A DNA stretch of 37,254 nucleotides from Flavobacteriaceae bacterium (GCA_020346245.1 CP070778.1:2739877-2777130); one strand, 5' to 3'. Positions 8,222 to 16,950 are shown, numbered from the stretch's first letter. Program-made: numbers and translations. The notes: a model not told the origin generated them from the letters alone.

Positions 8222-8632
8222 CTACTTTTTTTTATTGAAAAATTCCCTGACCAGAGCTTTTACTTGATTTTCAGTCATACTATCTGCCTTCTCCACGGCT
8301 TTAACTTTTAAAGCCAGGGTCTTATAATTTTCATTTAATTCTTTGTAGAACTTTGCATTGGTATCAGCCGGACCAAAAATTGCTATGGCCGCTGCATCTT
8401 GCATTGCCTTTGCCAATTCCTTAAAATATTGTTTCAATTGATGTTTTTCTCTTTCCAGATATTTGCTATCCTGTACTACATCCTGAGGACCCCATCTTGT
8501 CTTTGAGCGCGATCCGCCCTTTGGATTAAAGAAATCAATTTCAGAATAAATAGTGTTGAATCTAACATCTTCATTTTGTAGTGTTACCAAATGTGCCTTT
8601 TCTTTATCTAACCAAATTCCAATTTTCTTCAT
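8222..8632 (-). CDS. small protein, possibly eRF1/Host-attachment-like
   Basis: A 136-residue cytoplasmic protein. The N-terminus (KIGIWLDKEKAHLVTL) and the segment AIAIFGPADTNAKFYKEL resemble the beta-strand and GP-turn of the bacterial archaeo-eukaryotic release factor/Host attachment superfamily, in which an FGPxxxKxxF-like motif follows a hydrophobic strand. If correct this would be a stand-alone domain that might act on ribosomes, but the match is to pattern only. It is separated from the upstream usp gene by 96 nt and from the ATP-cone gene by 50 nt, all on the minus strand, so it may belong to the same run or have a weak promoter of its own. Confidence 0.65.
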   Translation of the reverse strand: MKKIGIWLDKEKAHLVTLQNEDVRFNTIYSEIDFFNPKGGSRSKTRWGPQDVVQDSKYLEREKHQLKQYFKELAKAMQDAAAIAIFGPADTNAKFYKELNENYKTLALKVKAVEKADSMTENQVKALVREFFNKKK

Positions 8633-8728
8633 GGTTATATTTTTATGAATTAGTGTTCAGTTCGTATATCAGTATGGTAAGGACCTTATAATATCAATCC
8701 AATTCATCAATTGTAAAATGATTAGCTA

Positions 8729-9577
8729 TCAGTCGGTATATGGGAGAATTAGAAATGGTATGTTTATATTAAAACTGACCTTTTCTATTACAGGTTCCCG
8801 GGTTAACTTTTCTAAAAAACCGTGTTCGTAATGAATCATTGCCAGCATATCAATACCCAATTCGTTAATAAAATCAGTTATTGCCCTGGTTTTATTCGTA
8901 AAATCGGGCATCCAATGAATAGTATGCCTGATTTTTGCTAAATACTCCCTTAGGGTATACAAATTGGATTTCTGTACCGGACTGAGCCTTTCTTCTTCAT
9001 TAATATGTACTATAGAAATGTTAGAACCGCAATTTGATGCCAATGTCTGAAGTGGTTCTAAAACTTTGGCATTGTAGCTCTTCTTGTAATCTGTTGCAAA
9101 AGCAATCTCGGCAGGCAACAAAAATTCCTTTTCTCCGGGTATGGTTAATATGGGACAATCCTTAATTGTATTTATGGTTTTGATTACGCTGCTACCCAGA
9201 AATATGGATTTGGTGCCGGTCTTCCCTTTATTGCCCATTACAATTAGATTGGCATTGGTTTCCTTAATTGCCTGTCTCAGAGCATCAACTAAATTTTCGT
9301 TTTTTGAATGAATACTAATATGATGCTCAGGGTTCTCTGAATCAAGATTTATTTTATGTAAAAATTCATTTAAGCCCTCCAGGGACTCCTCTCCCAATTG
9401 CTGTAATAAACTTATATTACGACCTGCGGCCTTACAATTACTCTTAAGCGGAGTATGCTCCGTATAGGCATTGAGAATATGGAATGAGCAATTGTGATCT
9501 TGAAATAATTGCTTGGCATAAAAAAGGGCGTTATAGGAATTATTGGAAAAGTCCGTAGCAACTAGAATATTTTTCAT
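8729..9577 (-). CDS. tandem UspA-domain universal stress protein 1
   Basis: A 282-residue protein made of two UspA folds. The N-terminal domain (1-145) begins KNILVATDFSNNS and keeps the ATP-binding signature G-x2-G-x9-G-S (G115, G118, G128, S129). The C-terminal domain (150-282) has lost it and ends in the block AMIHYEHGFLEKLTREPVIEK...IPFLILP, shared with the next three usp genes. Cytoplasmic; the Usp family binds ATP and acts in stress and growth-arrest survival by largely indirect means. It is the third gene of a tight usp3-usp2-usp1 run (18-nt gap upstream), expected to be expressed from the divergent palindrome promoter at 11318-11391. Confidence 0.93.
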   Translation of the reverse strand: MKNILVATDFSNNSYNALFYAKQLFQDHNCSFHILNAYTEHTPLKSNCKAAGRNISLLQQLGEESLEGLNEFLHKINLDSENPEHHISIHSKNENLVDALRQAIKETNANLIVMGNKGKTGTKSIFLGSSVIKTINTIKDCPILTIPGEKEFLLPAEIAFATDYKKSYNAKVLEPLQTLASNCGSNISIVHINEEERLSPVQKSNLYTLREYLAKIRHTIHWMPDFTNKTRAITDFINELGIDMLAMIHYEHGFLEKLTREPVIEKVSFNINIPFLILPYTD

Positions 9578-9595
9578 TAAATTCTCTGTTTTACG

Positions 9596-10429
9596 TTATG
9601 GAATAACCATAAAAGGAATACTAACATGAAATCCTATTTTCTTAATCACAGGTTCTATAAACAGACTTTCCAAAAAAGTATGTTTGTTCTGGATCATTGC
9701 CAACATATTCATCTTGTTTTTTAATTGGAAATTATTTATCCCAGTTATGATTTCCTGACTTGGGAGATCATGAAACAAGTGGGGAGTATTCGCTATTAAT
9801 TTTTCCAGTTTGGCCTTATTTTGTTCCTGAAACTCAGTAAGGTCATAACCACTGGAAATATGTATTACCTGAATTCTGGATTTGTGTAATTCAGCCAAAT
9901 CAAGAAGAGTCCTTAATTGCTCTTCACTGTATTCCACTTCATAGTCCGTGGGAAATAGTATTTCTTTTGGTACTTTATACCCAAAATCTGCGGGTATTGC
10001 AATAACAGGACAAGTAGCTTTCTTAATGACATGAACCGTATGTGTACCAAGGAAAATCTCTTTTGCCCCGGTTGCCCCCTGCGTACCCATTACTACCATA
10101 TCAGCTTCTTCATTGGCTACCATCGAGGCTACTTCATCTACAAGGATATTAAAAGCAGAATGGGTCATTATTGTATGCTTTGGATTATTGAACTCCTTCT
10201 GCAGCTGTTTTTGAAGCTCTTCAAGCTGATTTATGGATTCTGACTGGTAAATATCCCCCAAACCAATCTGACCCGGACTGTGCAGCAAATATTCTGTTTG
10301 GTAAATTGCCGGTGTATACGTATTCATAAGATAAAAAGTTGCCTCCTCATCCTTTAAGAGGTTCATTGCATAAGAGATAGCATTATATGCATTATAAGAA
10401 AAATCGGTAGGAAGAATTACTTTTTTCAT
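9596..10429 (-). CDS. tandem UspA-domain universal stress protein 2
   Basis: A 277-residue two-domain Usp. The N-terminal domain starts KKVILPTDFSYNAYNA and carries G115-x2-G118-x9-G128-T129 (MGTQGATGAKEIFLGT). The C-terminal half (150-277) has no ATP motif but has the conserved ending MLAMIQNKHTFLESLFIEPVIKKIGF...IPFMVIP. The two halves align position by position with Usp1, Usp3 and Usp4, so the set arose by gene duplication. It sits 17 nt downstream of usp3 and 18 nt upstream of usp1, a clear operon arrangement. Confidence 0.93.
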   Translation of the reverse strand: MKKVILPTDFSYNAYNAISYAMNLLKDEEATFYLMNTYTPAIYQTEYLLHSPGQIGLGDIYQSESINQLEELQKQLQKEFNNPKHTIMTHSAFNILVDEVASMVANEEADMVVMGTQGATGAKEIFLGTHTVHVIKKATCPVIAIPADFGYKVPKEILFPTDYEVEYSEEQLRTLLDLAELHKSRIQVIHISSGYDLTEFQEQNKAKLEKLIANTPHLFHDLPSQEIITGINNFQLKNKMNMLAMIQNKHTFLESLFIEPVIKKIGFHVSIPFMVIP

Positions 10430-10446
10430 AGTACGTGTTTTTAATG

Positions 10447-11292
10447 TTAACGAGACAGGTTTTGCAAAACCAAAAATGGTATTTTTATGTGTAACCCTAT
10501 TTTTTCAATAGTGGATTGATGCAACATTTGCTCCAGATGTGAATGCCTGGAATTAACCATTATCAATAGGTCTATTTCTTTATGGACAATATATTTCGTG
10601 ATTGCAACGGTTTTATCCTTTCCTTCTACTGTTTCAAAAAACAAGTCGGCTTTGTACAGGCATTCTTTTAATAAACTCATATTGTCTTCCTGTCGGAGTG
10701 AAAGTTTCTTATCGGAGTCAATATAAAGCATATGAATAGATGACTTGAAAGAACCGGTTAATTCACACACTAGTTTTAATTCTCTCCTTTTATACGGCAC
10801 CAAATAATCTGAAGGAAACAAGAGTTCTCTGGGTGGATGGTATTTGTAATTTTCAGGAATGGCCAGAACGGGGCATTGAACGTATTTCAATACCTGAATG
10901 GTATTACTTCCAAAGGTTATGGTTCTGTCATTGGTTTCACCCCTTGTTCCCATTACGACAATATCCGCGTTCTCCAAGTTAACAAGATCGTTGATTTCAT
11001 CTGTAAGTGTACCAAAAGCGGATATTGCCTTGAATTTATGCCTTGGATTGGGTGAATATTCAAATATTTCTTTGAGTACTTTTGAAAGTTCCTTTTCAGA
11101 ATTATTGTAGGTAACCTCTTTTAGTTCGTCTAAGGAACTTCGCTTAACAATCCGGTCTTGCTGATAAACCTCGTCTGCATAAGCATGCAAGATATAGAAG
11201 TCGCTCCTGGTATATTTAAATAATTGACAGGCATATTTGAGCGCATTGAATGCATTTTTAGAAAAATCTGTGGGCACTACAACTTTCCTCAT
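10447..11292 (-). CDS. tandem UspA-domain universal stress protein 3
   Basis: The first gene of the usp3-usp2-usp1 run. I start it at the ATG at 11292 (MRKVVVPTDFSKNAFNA, 281 residues) rather than the TTG two codons upstream, because this aligns with the start of the sister proteins. The N-terminal domain has G115-x2-G118-x9-G128-S129 (MGTRGETNDRTITFGS). The C-terminal domain is degenerate at that site and ends IEKIGLHIKIPFLVLQ. Upstream, a palindrome shared with the divergent thioredoxin gene drives it, with the -7 element at 11325-11318, about 26 nt before the ATG. Confidence 0.92.
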   Translation of the reverse strand: MRKVVVPTDFSKNAFNALKYACQLFKYTRSDFYILHAYADEVYQQDRIVKRSSLDELKEVTYNNSEKELSKVLKEIFEYSPNPRHKFKAISAFGTLTDEINDLVNLENADIVVMGTRGETNDRTITFGSNTIQVLKYVQCPVLAIPENYKYHPPRELLFPSDYLVPYKRRELKLVCELTGSFKSSIHMLYIDSDKKLSLRQEDNMSLLKECLYKADLFFETVEGKDKTVAITKYIVHKEIDLLIMVNSRHSHLEQMLHQSTIEKIGLHIKIPFLVLQNLSR

Positions 11293-11317
11293 AACCAATT
11301 CATCTTTGGAACTGCAC

Positions 11318-11391
11318 TAAAATTAACAATTACCAGGACAGGAAACCATGACATTAATCAGTTACTCAACTCTTTATATTTTTTAAATTAG
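11318..11391. promoter_or_regulatory. divergent promoter with one shared CRP/FNR-like palindrome (usp3 and thioredoxin)
   Basis: The palindrome ATGACATTAATCAG (11348-11361) has a -7 element 22 bp away on each side. On the plus strand this is TAAATTAG (11384-11391, 5 of 6) for the thioredoxin gene. On the minus strand it is TAATTTTA (11325 to 11318, 5 of 6) for the usp run. One bound dimer could therefore activate both directions with identical geometry. Confidence 0.7.
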
Positions 11392-11411
11392 CGATATATG
11401 ATTGAAATAAA

Positions 11412-11711
11412 ATGAAACAAAATTTTCGAAAATTAACATCCGGTGATATTCCTGTCCTTGTAGATTTTTATGCAGATTGGTGTGGCCCTTGCAAAATGCT
11501 GGCACCCATCCTAAAACAGGTAAAGGAAGAGTTGGGTGATACCATTAAAATTGTTAAGATAGATGTAGATAAAAATCAATCTATTGCTTCTAAATATCAG
11601 GTGAGAGGTGTTCCCACAATGCTCCTTTTTAAGAATAATAAGCAATTATGGAGGCAATCAGGGGTTTTGCCCAAAAATGAAATAATCAATATCGTAGAGT
11701 CCTATAGGTAG
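11412..11711 (+). CDS. thioredoxin
   Basis: A 99-residue single-domain thioredoxin without signal peptide, thus cytoplasmic. The active site is WCGPCK with C24 and C27, the cis-proline is P68 in RGVPTM, and the fold order DFYADWCGPC ... IVKIDVDKN ... GVPTMLLFKNN is standard. It is slightly shorter than the usual 105-110 residues because the N-terminal helix is trimmed. Its promoter shares one palindrome with the divergent usp operon, so this copy is probably a stress-conditional thioredoxin rather than the housekeeping trxA. The expected leader is only about 15 nt. Confidence 0.95.
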   Translation: MKQNFRKLTSGDIPVLVDFYADWCGPCKMLAPILKQVKEELGDTIKIVKIDVDKNQSIASKYQVRGVPTMLLFKNNKQLWRQSGVLPKNEIINIVESYR

Positions 11712-11799
11712 ATTCATTAAAACCAGAAGATTCACATATATTGTGGCCTTTTCATAAACCGCTACAAACAATTAATGGCAAAACAATGTCAAGGGGCAA

Positions 11800-12639
11800 T
11801 CATTCATGCAATACCAGGAAAGGAATATCTGTATGGTAGCTAATTTCTTCTACGGTAGGTGTGAAGAGAATTCGTTGAAAATAGTTAAGATTTTTGGCCA
11901 CCATAGCCATCAGATCAATGTCTCTGCTCTCAGAAAAACATTGAATAGAAGTTTCGAGTTTTGTGCCGGTCAAGGTATGAAAGCTATGATCAATACCCCT
12001 AAGATAATCATGCAAAAAGTCCTTATTCCTCATTTGTTCTTCCGTCAAAATTTCCCCTTTTTTAGAAATATGAACAACTCTTAAAATAGAATTATTCAAT
12101 GAAGCCATCTCAATTAAAGTGTCCAGGACTTTTATATCATATGCAATATGAAAATCCGTAGGAAAGGCTATTTCTTTTAGCCTTCTATAAATAGAATTCT
12201 CAGGAACTGCCAGCAAAGGACATTTTACTTTGGTTATCACATCACCAGTATTGCTGCCCATCGCTACTTTTTTAAGGCCCGATGCGCCTTTAGTGCCCAT
12301 TATGATAAGGTCAATCTTTTTGTCTTCTACTTCCCTCTTGATTGCATCTGTAAAAAAGTCATACTTGGCTGTTGAAACAAATGAATGTAATTCATTTTTG
12401 TGATGCTCTTCAATATATGCTAAAAGTTTTTTAAGGTCTTTCTTGCTCTGCGTTAAAACTGTCTCCTTTAGCATTACAGAACTACCTTTAACCGAGGTTC
12501 CAGCTCCTGAATAGGGTGGGATGGGGCTGATGTTAATTATATAAAAAATACATTTGGTTTTCTTAAATAATTCAAGCCCATAATTTATAGCATTATGTGA
12601 GTTTTTTGAAAAATCTGTTGGGATTAAAATACGTTTCAT
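11800..12639 (-). CDS. tandem UspA-domain universal stress protein 4
   Basis: A 279-residue two-domain Usp of the same duplication group as Usp1-3. The N-terminal domain, KRILIPTDFSKNSHNA, has an intact ATP signature at G115, G118, G128 and S129 (MGTKGASGLKKVAMGS). The C-terminal domain ends DLMAMVAKNLNYF...IPFLVLHE and lacks the motif. It is a single-gene unit, convergent with thioredoxin, with the best promoter of the set: a palindrome with perfect half-sites and a perfect -7 element (12662-12705). Confidence 0.93.
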   Translation of the reverse strand: MKRILIPTDFSKNSHNAINYGLELFKKTKCIFYIINISPIPPYSGAGTSVKGSSVMLKETVLTQSKKDLKKLLAYIEEHHKNELHSFVSTAKYDFFTDAIKREVEDKKIDLIIMGTKGASGLKKVAMGSNTGDVITKVKCPLLAVPENSIYRRLKEIAFPTDFHIAYDIKVLDTLIEMASLNNSILRVVHISKKGEILTEEQMRNKDFLHDYLRGIDHSFHTLTGTKLETSIQCFSESRDIDLMAMVAKNLNYFQRILFTPTVEEISYHTDIPFLVLHE

Positions 12640-12661
12640 CTTAGTCTGATTTGTTAAAAAA

Positions 12662-12705
12662 CAAATTTACATTCACCAGGACTAATGCAAAATGATTACC
12701 ATCAT
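12662..12705 (-). promoter_or_regulatory. CRP/FNR-like palindrome plus consensus -7 element for usp4
   Basis: The palindrome ATGATTACCATCAT (12692-12705, perfect half-sites) is followed after 22 bp on the minus strand by TAAATTTG (12669 to 12662), an exact TAnnTTTG. The expected transcript start is near 12657, leaving a leader of about 18 nt before usp4. Confidence 0.75.
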
Positions 12706-12732
12706 GTACCCGGGAATATTGAGTTTCAAAAT

Positions 12733-13794
12733 TTAATAAGGAATCTTTTCCAACCGTTCCATATCCAAAATTCTGATATCCCGATCCTTAATCTCAATGA
12801 TGCCCTCTTTCTTAAAGTTAGACAAAGTTCTTATGAGAGTTTCCGTAGCCATTCCGGCAACACTTGCCAGATCACTCCTCAATACATGAATATTACCGGC
12901 TTCATCTTTCTGTAGTTTATCTGCAAATTTTAGTAACGTAGACGCCGTTTTCTTCCGCACAGAACCATAGGCCATCTGTAGCAACTGTTCTTTTATTTGT
13001 GTTAGATCCTCGGCCAAAAGCTGTAATAACTCCATTACAAGTTCGCTGTTCTGCTCCAAAAGCATTTTCAATTGATCCTTGTGAAGGCCAATTAGGGTAG
13101 AATCTTCCATGGCAGTGGCATATTCCCGATAGGGTATGTTCTTTGTAAAACTTGTAAAACCAAAAAAATCGTCTGCTCTGTAAATTCCTGTGATCAATTC
13201 CTTCCCCTGTTCATCCAGCTTATGGGTTTTTACATTGCCCTTTATCACCAAATAAACCAAATTTGAGTTATCGCCTTCCCGGTAAATTACATCGCCCATT
13301 TGAAAGCTGAAATCTTCTCCATTGTCATCGATGAAATTCTTTAGCTGATGAATACTTTTAACCTGTGGTTCATTTCCTGAAGTATCGCTGATATTATTTT
13401 GCTGGGATTCACTAAGTATACTGGCCTTGGCAATCCTACTTTCAATGGCCCCGATAAGTTCTGACTCTTCAAATGGTTTAGTAAGGTAGTCATCTGCTCC
13501 CATTTCCATTCCAATTCTAACCTCCTTGTGTTCTGTTTTAGCGCTGAGAAATATGAAAGGGATTTTCTTCGTCCTATTGTCAGCAGACAAAGCCTTTAAT
13601 ACACCATAGCCATCTAACTTTGGCATCATAATGTCGCATATGATAACATCCGGGCGAGTGGCTTTAGCGATCAAAAGCCCCCTTTCCCCGTCCGGTGCCG
13701 TAAGAACCTTGTAATTTGCTAATTCCAATAATTCGGCCGTGTTCTCCCTTAAAGCAGTATCATCTTCAATTAATAATACCTTTTTGATCATCAT
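12733..13794 (-). CDS. response regulator with CRP/FNR-type cNMP and HTH domains
   Basis: A 353-residue transcription factor that joins a receiver domain to a CRP/FNR body. Receiver 1-123: acidic pocket D11/D12, phospho-acceptor D54 in ICDIMMP, S84 and K106. Linker 124-148. Cyclic-nucleotide-binding fold about 150-265 (FQMGDVIYREGD ... YLVIKGNVK). A dimer helix follows, then a winged HTH at about 300-345. The recognition helix reads MATETLIRTLSNF; E318 and R322 occupy the positions of the Glu and Arg that read the TGA core in FNR and CRP. No N-terminal cysteine cluster for an FNR iron-sulfur site is seen. It lies 54 nt downstream of the LOV kinase gene, its probable partner. It is the best candidate for the protein that binds the nine palindromes (inference). 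Confidence 0.93.
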   Translation of the reverse strand: MMIKKVLLIEDDTALRENTAELLELANYKVLTAPDGERGLLIAKATRPDVIICDIMMPKLDGYGVLKALSADNRTKKIPFIFLSAKTEHKEVRIGMEMGADDYLTKPFEESELIGAIESRIAKASILSESQQNNISDTSGNEPQVKSIHQLKNFIDDNGEDFSFQMGDVIYREGDNSNLVYLVIKGNVKTHKLDEQGKELITGIYRADDFFGFTSFTKNIPYREYATAMEDSTLIGLHKDQLKMLLEQNSELVMELLQLLAEDLTQIKEQLLQMAYGSVRKKTASTLLKFADKLQKDEAGNIHVLRSDLASVAGMATETLIRTLSNFKKEGIIEIKDRDIRILDMERLEKIPY

Positions 13795-13848
13795 AAAATC
13801 TTTAATGGTATAAATAGAACCCCTTGGTACTAAACCAATAGATTAGTA

Positions 13849-15738
13849 TTATTCTATATCGTTCTTGATAGGGAGCGTTACTGTGAATGTACTCCCTTTG
13901 TTTTCAATACTTTTAAAGTTAATATTTCCACCCAAGTTTTCAACATGAAATTTAACAATATTAAGACCTATTCCCGTACCCTGAGTGATAAGCACGTTAT
14001 CGGCCCTGAAATATCGCTCAAATATGTGTTTTTGATCTTTCTTCGGAATACCAATTCCCCTGTCTATAACGCTGAGGCTTAGCATATCTTCATCAAAATT
14101 AATTTCTATGTCTATTTCAGTATCTTCCGGAGAGTACTTAATGGCATTATGCAACAAATTAGTTAGTACCAATGCAATAATTTTTTCGTCCTGATACACT
14201 ATTTCGTCCTCAATATTCATTGGATAATTAATTTTTTGGCCGGTCTTTAGTAACATATTTGCATTATAAACGACTTGATTAACGATTTTACTAAGTGAAA
14301 AATCAGCAAGTCTGTAGATCTCTTTTCCCTGCTCCAATCTTTCAATAGATAAAAAATCATTCAATATGCCTGTAAGATGATGCACTCCTTTGCTAATAGA
14401 ATCTAAATGTTTCTTTCTCTTTCCCTGTTGATCAGAATCACAGTATTTTCCTACCAATGTAGCCGAGGTAAGAATTGCACTTAAAGGAGTTTTAAACTCA
14501 TGAGAAACCATTGAAAGAAATTTGGTCTTAAGTTCATTCAGTTCCTTTTCTTTGAGTAAAGCTTCTTTGAGTTCCTGGGTTCTCTGGGCAACAGTTTTTT
14601 CGAGCTTTTGTGTATAATTTTTCCTCTCAGAGATATCAAGGGCAATGGCTACTATTAATACGCTACCCCCCAGACCGGATGATTGTAAATGAACTTCAAC
14701 GGGATAAGTAGTTCCATCCTTACGCTTGAAAAGAGTTTCAAAGGTAATTTTCTTTTGGTTGTTTCGATAAATGGGATCCAGGATTTCCTGTAACCGATCC
14801 TCTGTAATACCACTAATAATTTCCTTAAAAGATATTTTTCTTAATTCTCTTAAAGTATATCCTGTGTTTTTCTTGGCCCCATAGTTTACATGAGAAAACC
14901 GGAGTGTTTTTGCATCAAAAACATATATTTCATTGAGTGAATCATCAAAAATTTTTAAAAAATGTCGTATTTCCTCCTCGGCCTTCACCCGTTTGCTAAT
15001 ATCATTCTGTATTCCCACAAAATGGGTGATTTTGCCCTCATGATTGCGGACTGGGTTAATGGATATCTCGTTCCAGAATAAGGTGCCATCTTTTTTATAA
15101 TTCCGCACCTGAACCTGGCATTTTTTACCTGACCTTATGGCATTGTGCATTATTTTAATACCTCTCTGGTCATTATCATCGTTCTGAAGGAAACGACAAT
15201 TTCTATTTAAGGCTTCAGATTTTGAATACCCGGTAAGTCTACTAAATGCCTTGTTAACATATATTATGGGATAATCCTCTTCCAATGCGTCTGAAATGAC
15301 AATCCCATTCTGTGTTGCGTCCAACGCTTCACTTTTTATGTCCAGGTTTTTTTCAATTTCCATCCTTTCAGACAAATCATTAACCAATACCAGAATATAG
15401 GTGTTCTGGTAAATAGAAAAAGGATTGAATTTTACATTCAAAGGAAATTCCTCACCGGTTTTTCGCAGCCCTTGTACACACCGGCCACCGGCCATTTTTG
15501 CCTTCTTAACATTACTGAAATACTTAATAAAATGTCCTTCGTGGGCCACCTTATACTTCTCAGGGATTAATTCAGAAAGTGGTTTTCCCAGGAGTTCACG
15601 ATGTGTATATTTAAACAGATGAGCAGCTTTTTTGTTGATAGAGACAATTAACTGATCCTTATTTACAACAATTATCCCCTCCGATACGGCTTCGGACAGT
15701 AAATGGCATATATCAATATTTTTATCAAAAACATGCAT
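13849..15738 (-). CDS. PAS-LOV-PAS sensor histidine kinase
   Basis: A 629-residue cytoplasmic kinase with no membrane segment. PAS1 at about 10-125; a LOV-type PAS at about 135-250; PAS3 at about 258-372; coiled linker; HisKA with phospho-acceptor H413 in SHEFKTP; HATPase with N531 in LLHNAIKYS, D559 in DRGIGIP and GTGIGL at 587-592. The middle domain has all visible hallmarks of a photoactive LOV domain: NCRFLQ at 180-185 with the adduct-forming Cys181, N213 in RNYKKDG, N223 in FWNE and Q244 in VGIQND. It should therefore bind a flavin and respond to blue light, and possibly to redox state. What PAS1 and PAS3 sense is unknown. It lies directly upstream of the CRP-type response regulator and 51 nt downstream of usp5. 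Confidence 0.93.
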   Translation of the reverse strand: MHVFDKNIDICHLLSEAVSEGIIVVNKDQLIVSINKKAAHLFKYTHRELLGKPLSELIPEKYKVAHEGHFIKYFSNVKKAKMAGGRCVQGLRKTGEEFPLNVKFNPFSIYQNTYILVLVNDLSERMEIEKNLDIKSEALDATQNGIVISDALEEDYPIIYVNKAFSRLTGYSKSEALNRNCRFLQNDDNDQRGIKIMHNAIRSGKKCQVQVRNYKKDGTLFWNEISINPVRNHEGKITHFVGIQNDISKRVKAEEEIRHFLKIFDDSLNEIYVFDAKTLRFSHVNYGAKKNTGYTLRELRKISFKEIISGITEDRLQEILDPIYRNNQKKITFETLFKRKDGTTYPVEVHLQSSGLGGSVLIVAIALDISERKNYTQKLEKTVAQRTQELKEALLKEKELNELKTKFLSMVSHEFKTPLSAILTSATLVGKYCDSDQQGKRKKHLDSISKGVHHLTGILNDFLSIERLEQGKEIYRLADFSLSKIVNQVVYNANMLLKTGQKINYPMNIEDEIVYQDEKIIALVLTNLLHNAIKYSPEDTEIDIEINFDEDMLSLSVIDRGIGIPKKDQKHIFERYFRADNVLITQGTGIGLNIVKFHVENLGGNINFKSIENKGSTFTVTLPIKNDIE

Positions 15739-15789
15739 CCTTTACATAAAATAAGCTATTAATTCTCCCCGCGTAAAATACAAGCTTAA

Positions 15790-16626
15790 CTAAACCCTAA
15801 AAGTAATAACAGGTAGATTAGCATGATTAACTACGTCTTCTCCAATGCTTCCTTTAAAAAAATGTGCTATTCCGCTTCTACCATGTGTAGGAATAGCTAT
15901 TAAATCTGCATTAACATCATTTGCATAATTAAAAATGCCTCCTTCAATTGAATAGTCCGAGACATATTCAATTTCAGTATTAGAAGGTACCTCCCCATTA
16001 TGAGCTATTTTGAGGAAGAATTCTGCTTTCTTTTTCATTTCCTCGGTACTCATGAATTCTTCATTGGGTAAATTCACATATACCAGATGAAGTTTAAGGT
16101 TCCATTGCGAAAAAAGAGCCCTTGCATTATGATAAGCTTTAATACTCTCAACCCTTAGATCACAGGCAAAAACAACCAATTCAGGACTAAATAATGGAGT
16201 AGGTTCTTTAATTACTAAAACCGGGATGTCTGAAGTTCGCACAACCTTTTCGGTATTAGAGCCAACAAATATCTCGCTAACGCCACTTGCACCATGAGAT
16301 CCCATGACTATTAAGTCAATATCTTTCTCTTTGGCTAACTGATTAATCTCACTGAATATCTTGTAGTTTTGAACCATCTCGGTAATCTTAACTCCTTTTA
16401 AAAAGGGTTTATCTAAGAAGGTCTCGTAACGTTTTTTGGCCAATTTCATATAAAAGTGAGCTTCCGCTGCTTCTTCAGATTCACTTTTGGTTAAGTAAGC
16501 TTCAGACAGTCCCATCATATGAAGCACGATGATTTCCGAATTAAAATCTTTTGCGAGTTTTGCTGCTACTTCAAGTGCATATGCAGCATGTTCTGAAAAA
16601 TCTACCGGGACTAATATTTTTTTCAT
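15790..16626 (-). CDS. tandem UspA-domain universal stress protein 5
   Basis: A 278-residue two-domain Usp from a lineage different from Usp1-4. The N-terminal domain (KKILVPVDFSEHAAYALEVA) has G109-x2-G112-x9-G122-S123 (MGSHGASGVSEIFVGS). The C-terminal domain nearly keeps the motif as well (P246, G249, G259, S260 in PTHGRSGIAHFFKGS), so both halves may bind nucleotide, unlike the sister proteins. It lies 24 nt downstream of the hibernation factor gene and upstream of the LOV kinase, in an apparent operon of hibernation factor, usp5, kinase and regulator. Confidence 0.93.
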   Translation of the reverse strand: MKKILVPVDFSEHAAYALEVAAKLAKDFNSEIIVLHMMGLSEAYLTKSESEEAAEAHFYMKLAKKRYETFLDKPFLKGVKITEMVQNYKIFSEINQLAKEKDIDLIVMGSHGASGVSEIFVGSNTEKVVRTSDIPVLVIKEPTPLFSPELVVFACDLRVESIKAYHNARALFSQWNLKLHLVYVNLPNEEFMSTEEMKKKAEFFLKIAHNGEVPSNTEIEYVSDYSIEGGIFNYANDVNADLIAIPTHGRSGIAHFFKGSIGEDVVNHANLPVITFRV

Positions 16627-16650
16627 GGTATTTTATTTATAGTATTTAAT

Positions 16651-16950
16651 TCAACGCTTCCTAAAGATTTCCTTCCTTCTTTTTAGCTGGTTTTCCAGTT
16701 CCTTTATGGTTGTGGCAGCAGCCTTTTCAAAATTATCCTGATTAGATTTAGCAAATAATCTTGGACCCGGTGCACTTAATTGTATTTCGCATATTTTACC
16801 TTTACCGGACGGATCATTTTCCAATTTAAAAAATACGTCTGCTTTAATTATCCAATCATATTTATTTGCCAGTTTTTCTAATTTTGTTGTTACAATTGCA
16901 CTCATAGATTCACTGGTTGGCATTTGAACATATTGAATATTTATTGTCAT
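16651..16950 (-). CDS. hpf: short-form ribosome hibernation promoting factor
   Basis: A 99-residue HPF/RaiA (sigma-54 modulation) protein that binds the decoding centre of idle ribosomes. The fold order is beta-alpha-beta-beta-beta-alpha: INIQYVQMPTSESMSAIVTTKL, then ADVFFKLENDPSGKGKICEIQL, then a terminal helix with the basic run KELENQLKRRKEIFRKR. The C-terminal dimerisation domain of long HPF is absent. It is the first gene of a run with usp5, the LOV kinase and the CRP-type regulator, and its promoter carries the palindrome at 17004-17017. If the regulator binds there, the regulator would control its own operon. Confidence 0.92.
   Translation of the reverse strand: MTINIQYVQMPTSESMSAIVTTKLEKLANKYDWIIKADVFFKLENDPSGKGKICEIQLSAPGPRLFAKSNQDNFEKAAATTIKELENQLKRRKEIFRKR

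Noticed and set aside
8718..8732. ATGAT-TAGCT-ATCAG inverted repeat upstream of the 136-residue gene
   Set aside because: The half-sites match the stress box, but the spacer is 5 bp and no -7 element lies at the fixed distance. It also overlaps the end of usp1.
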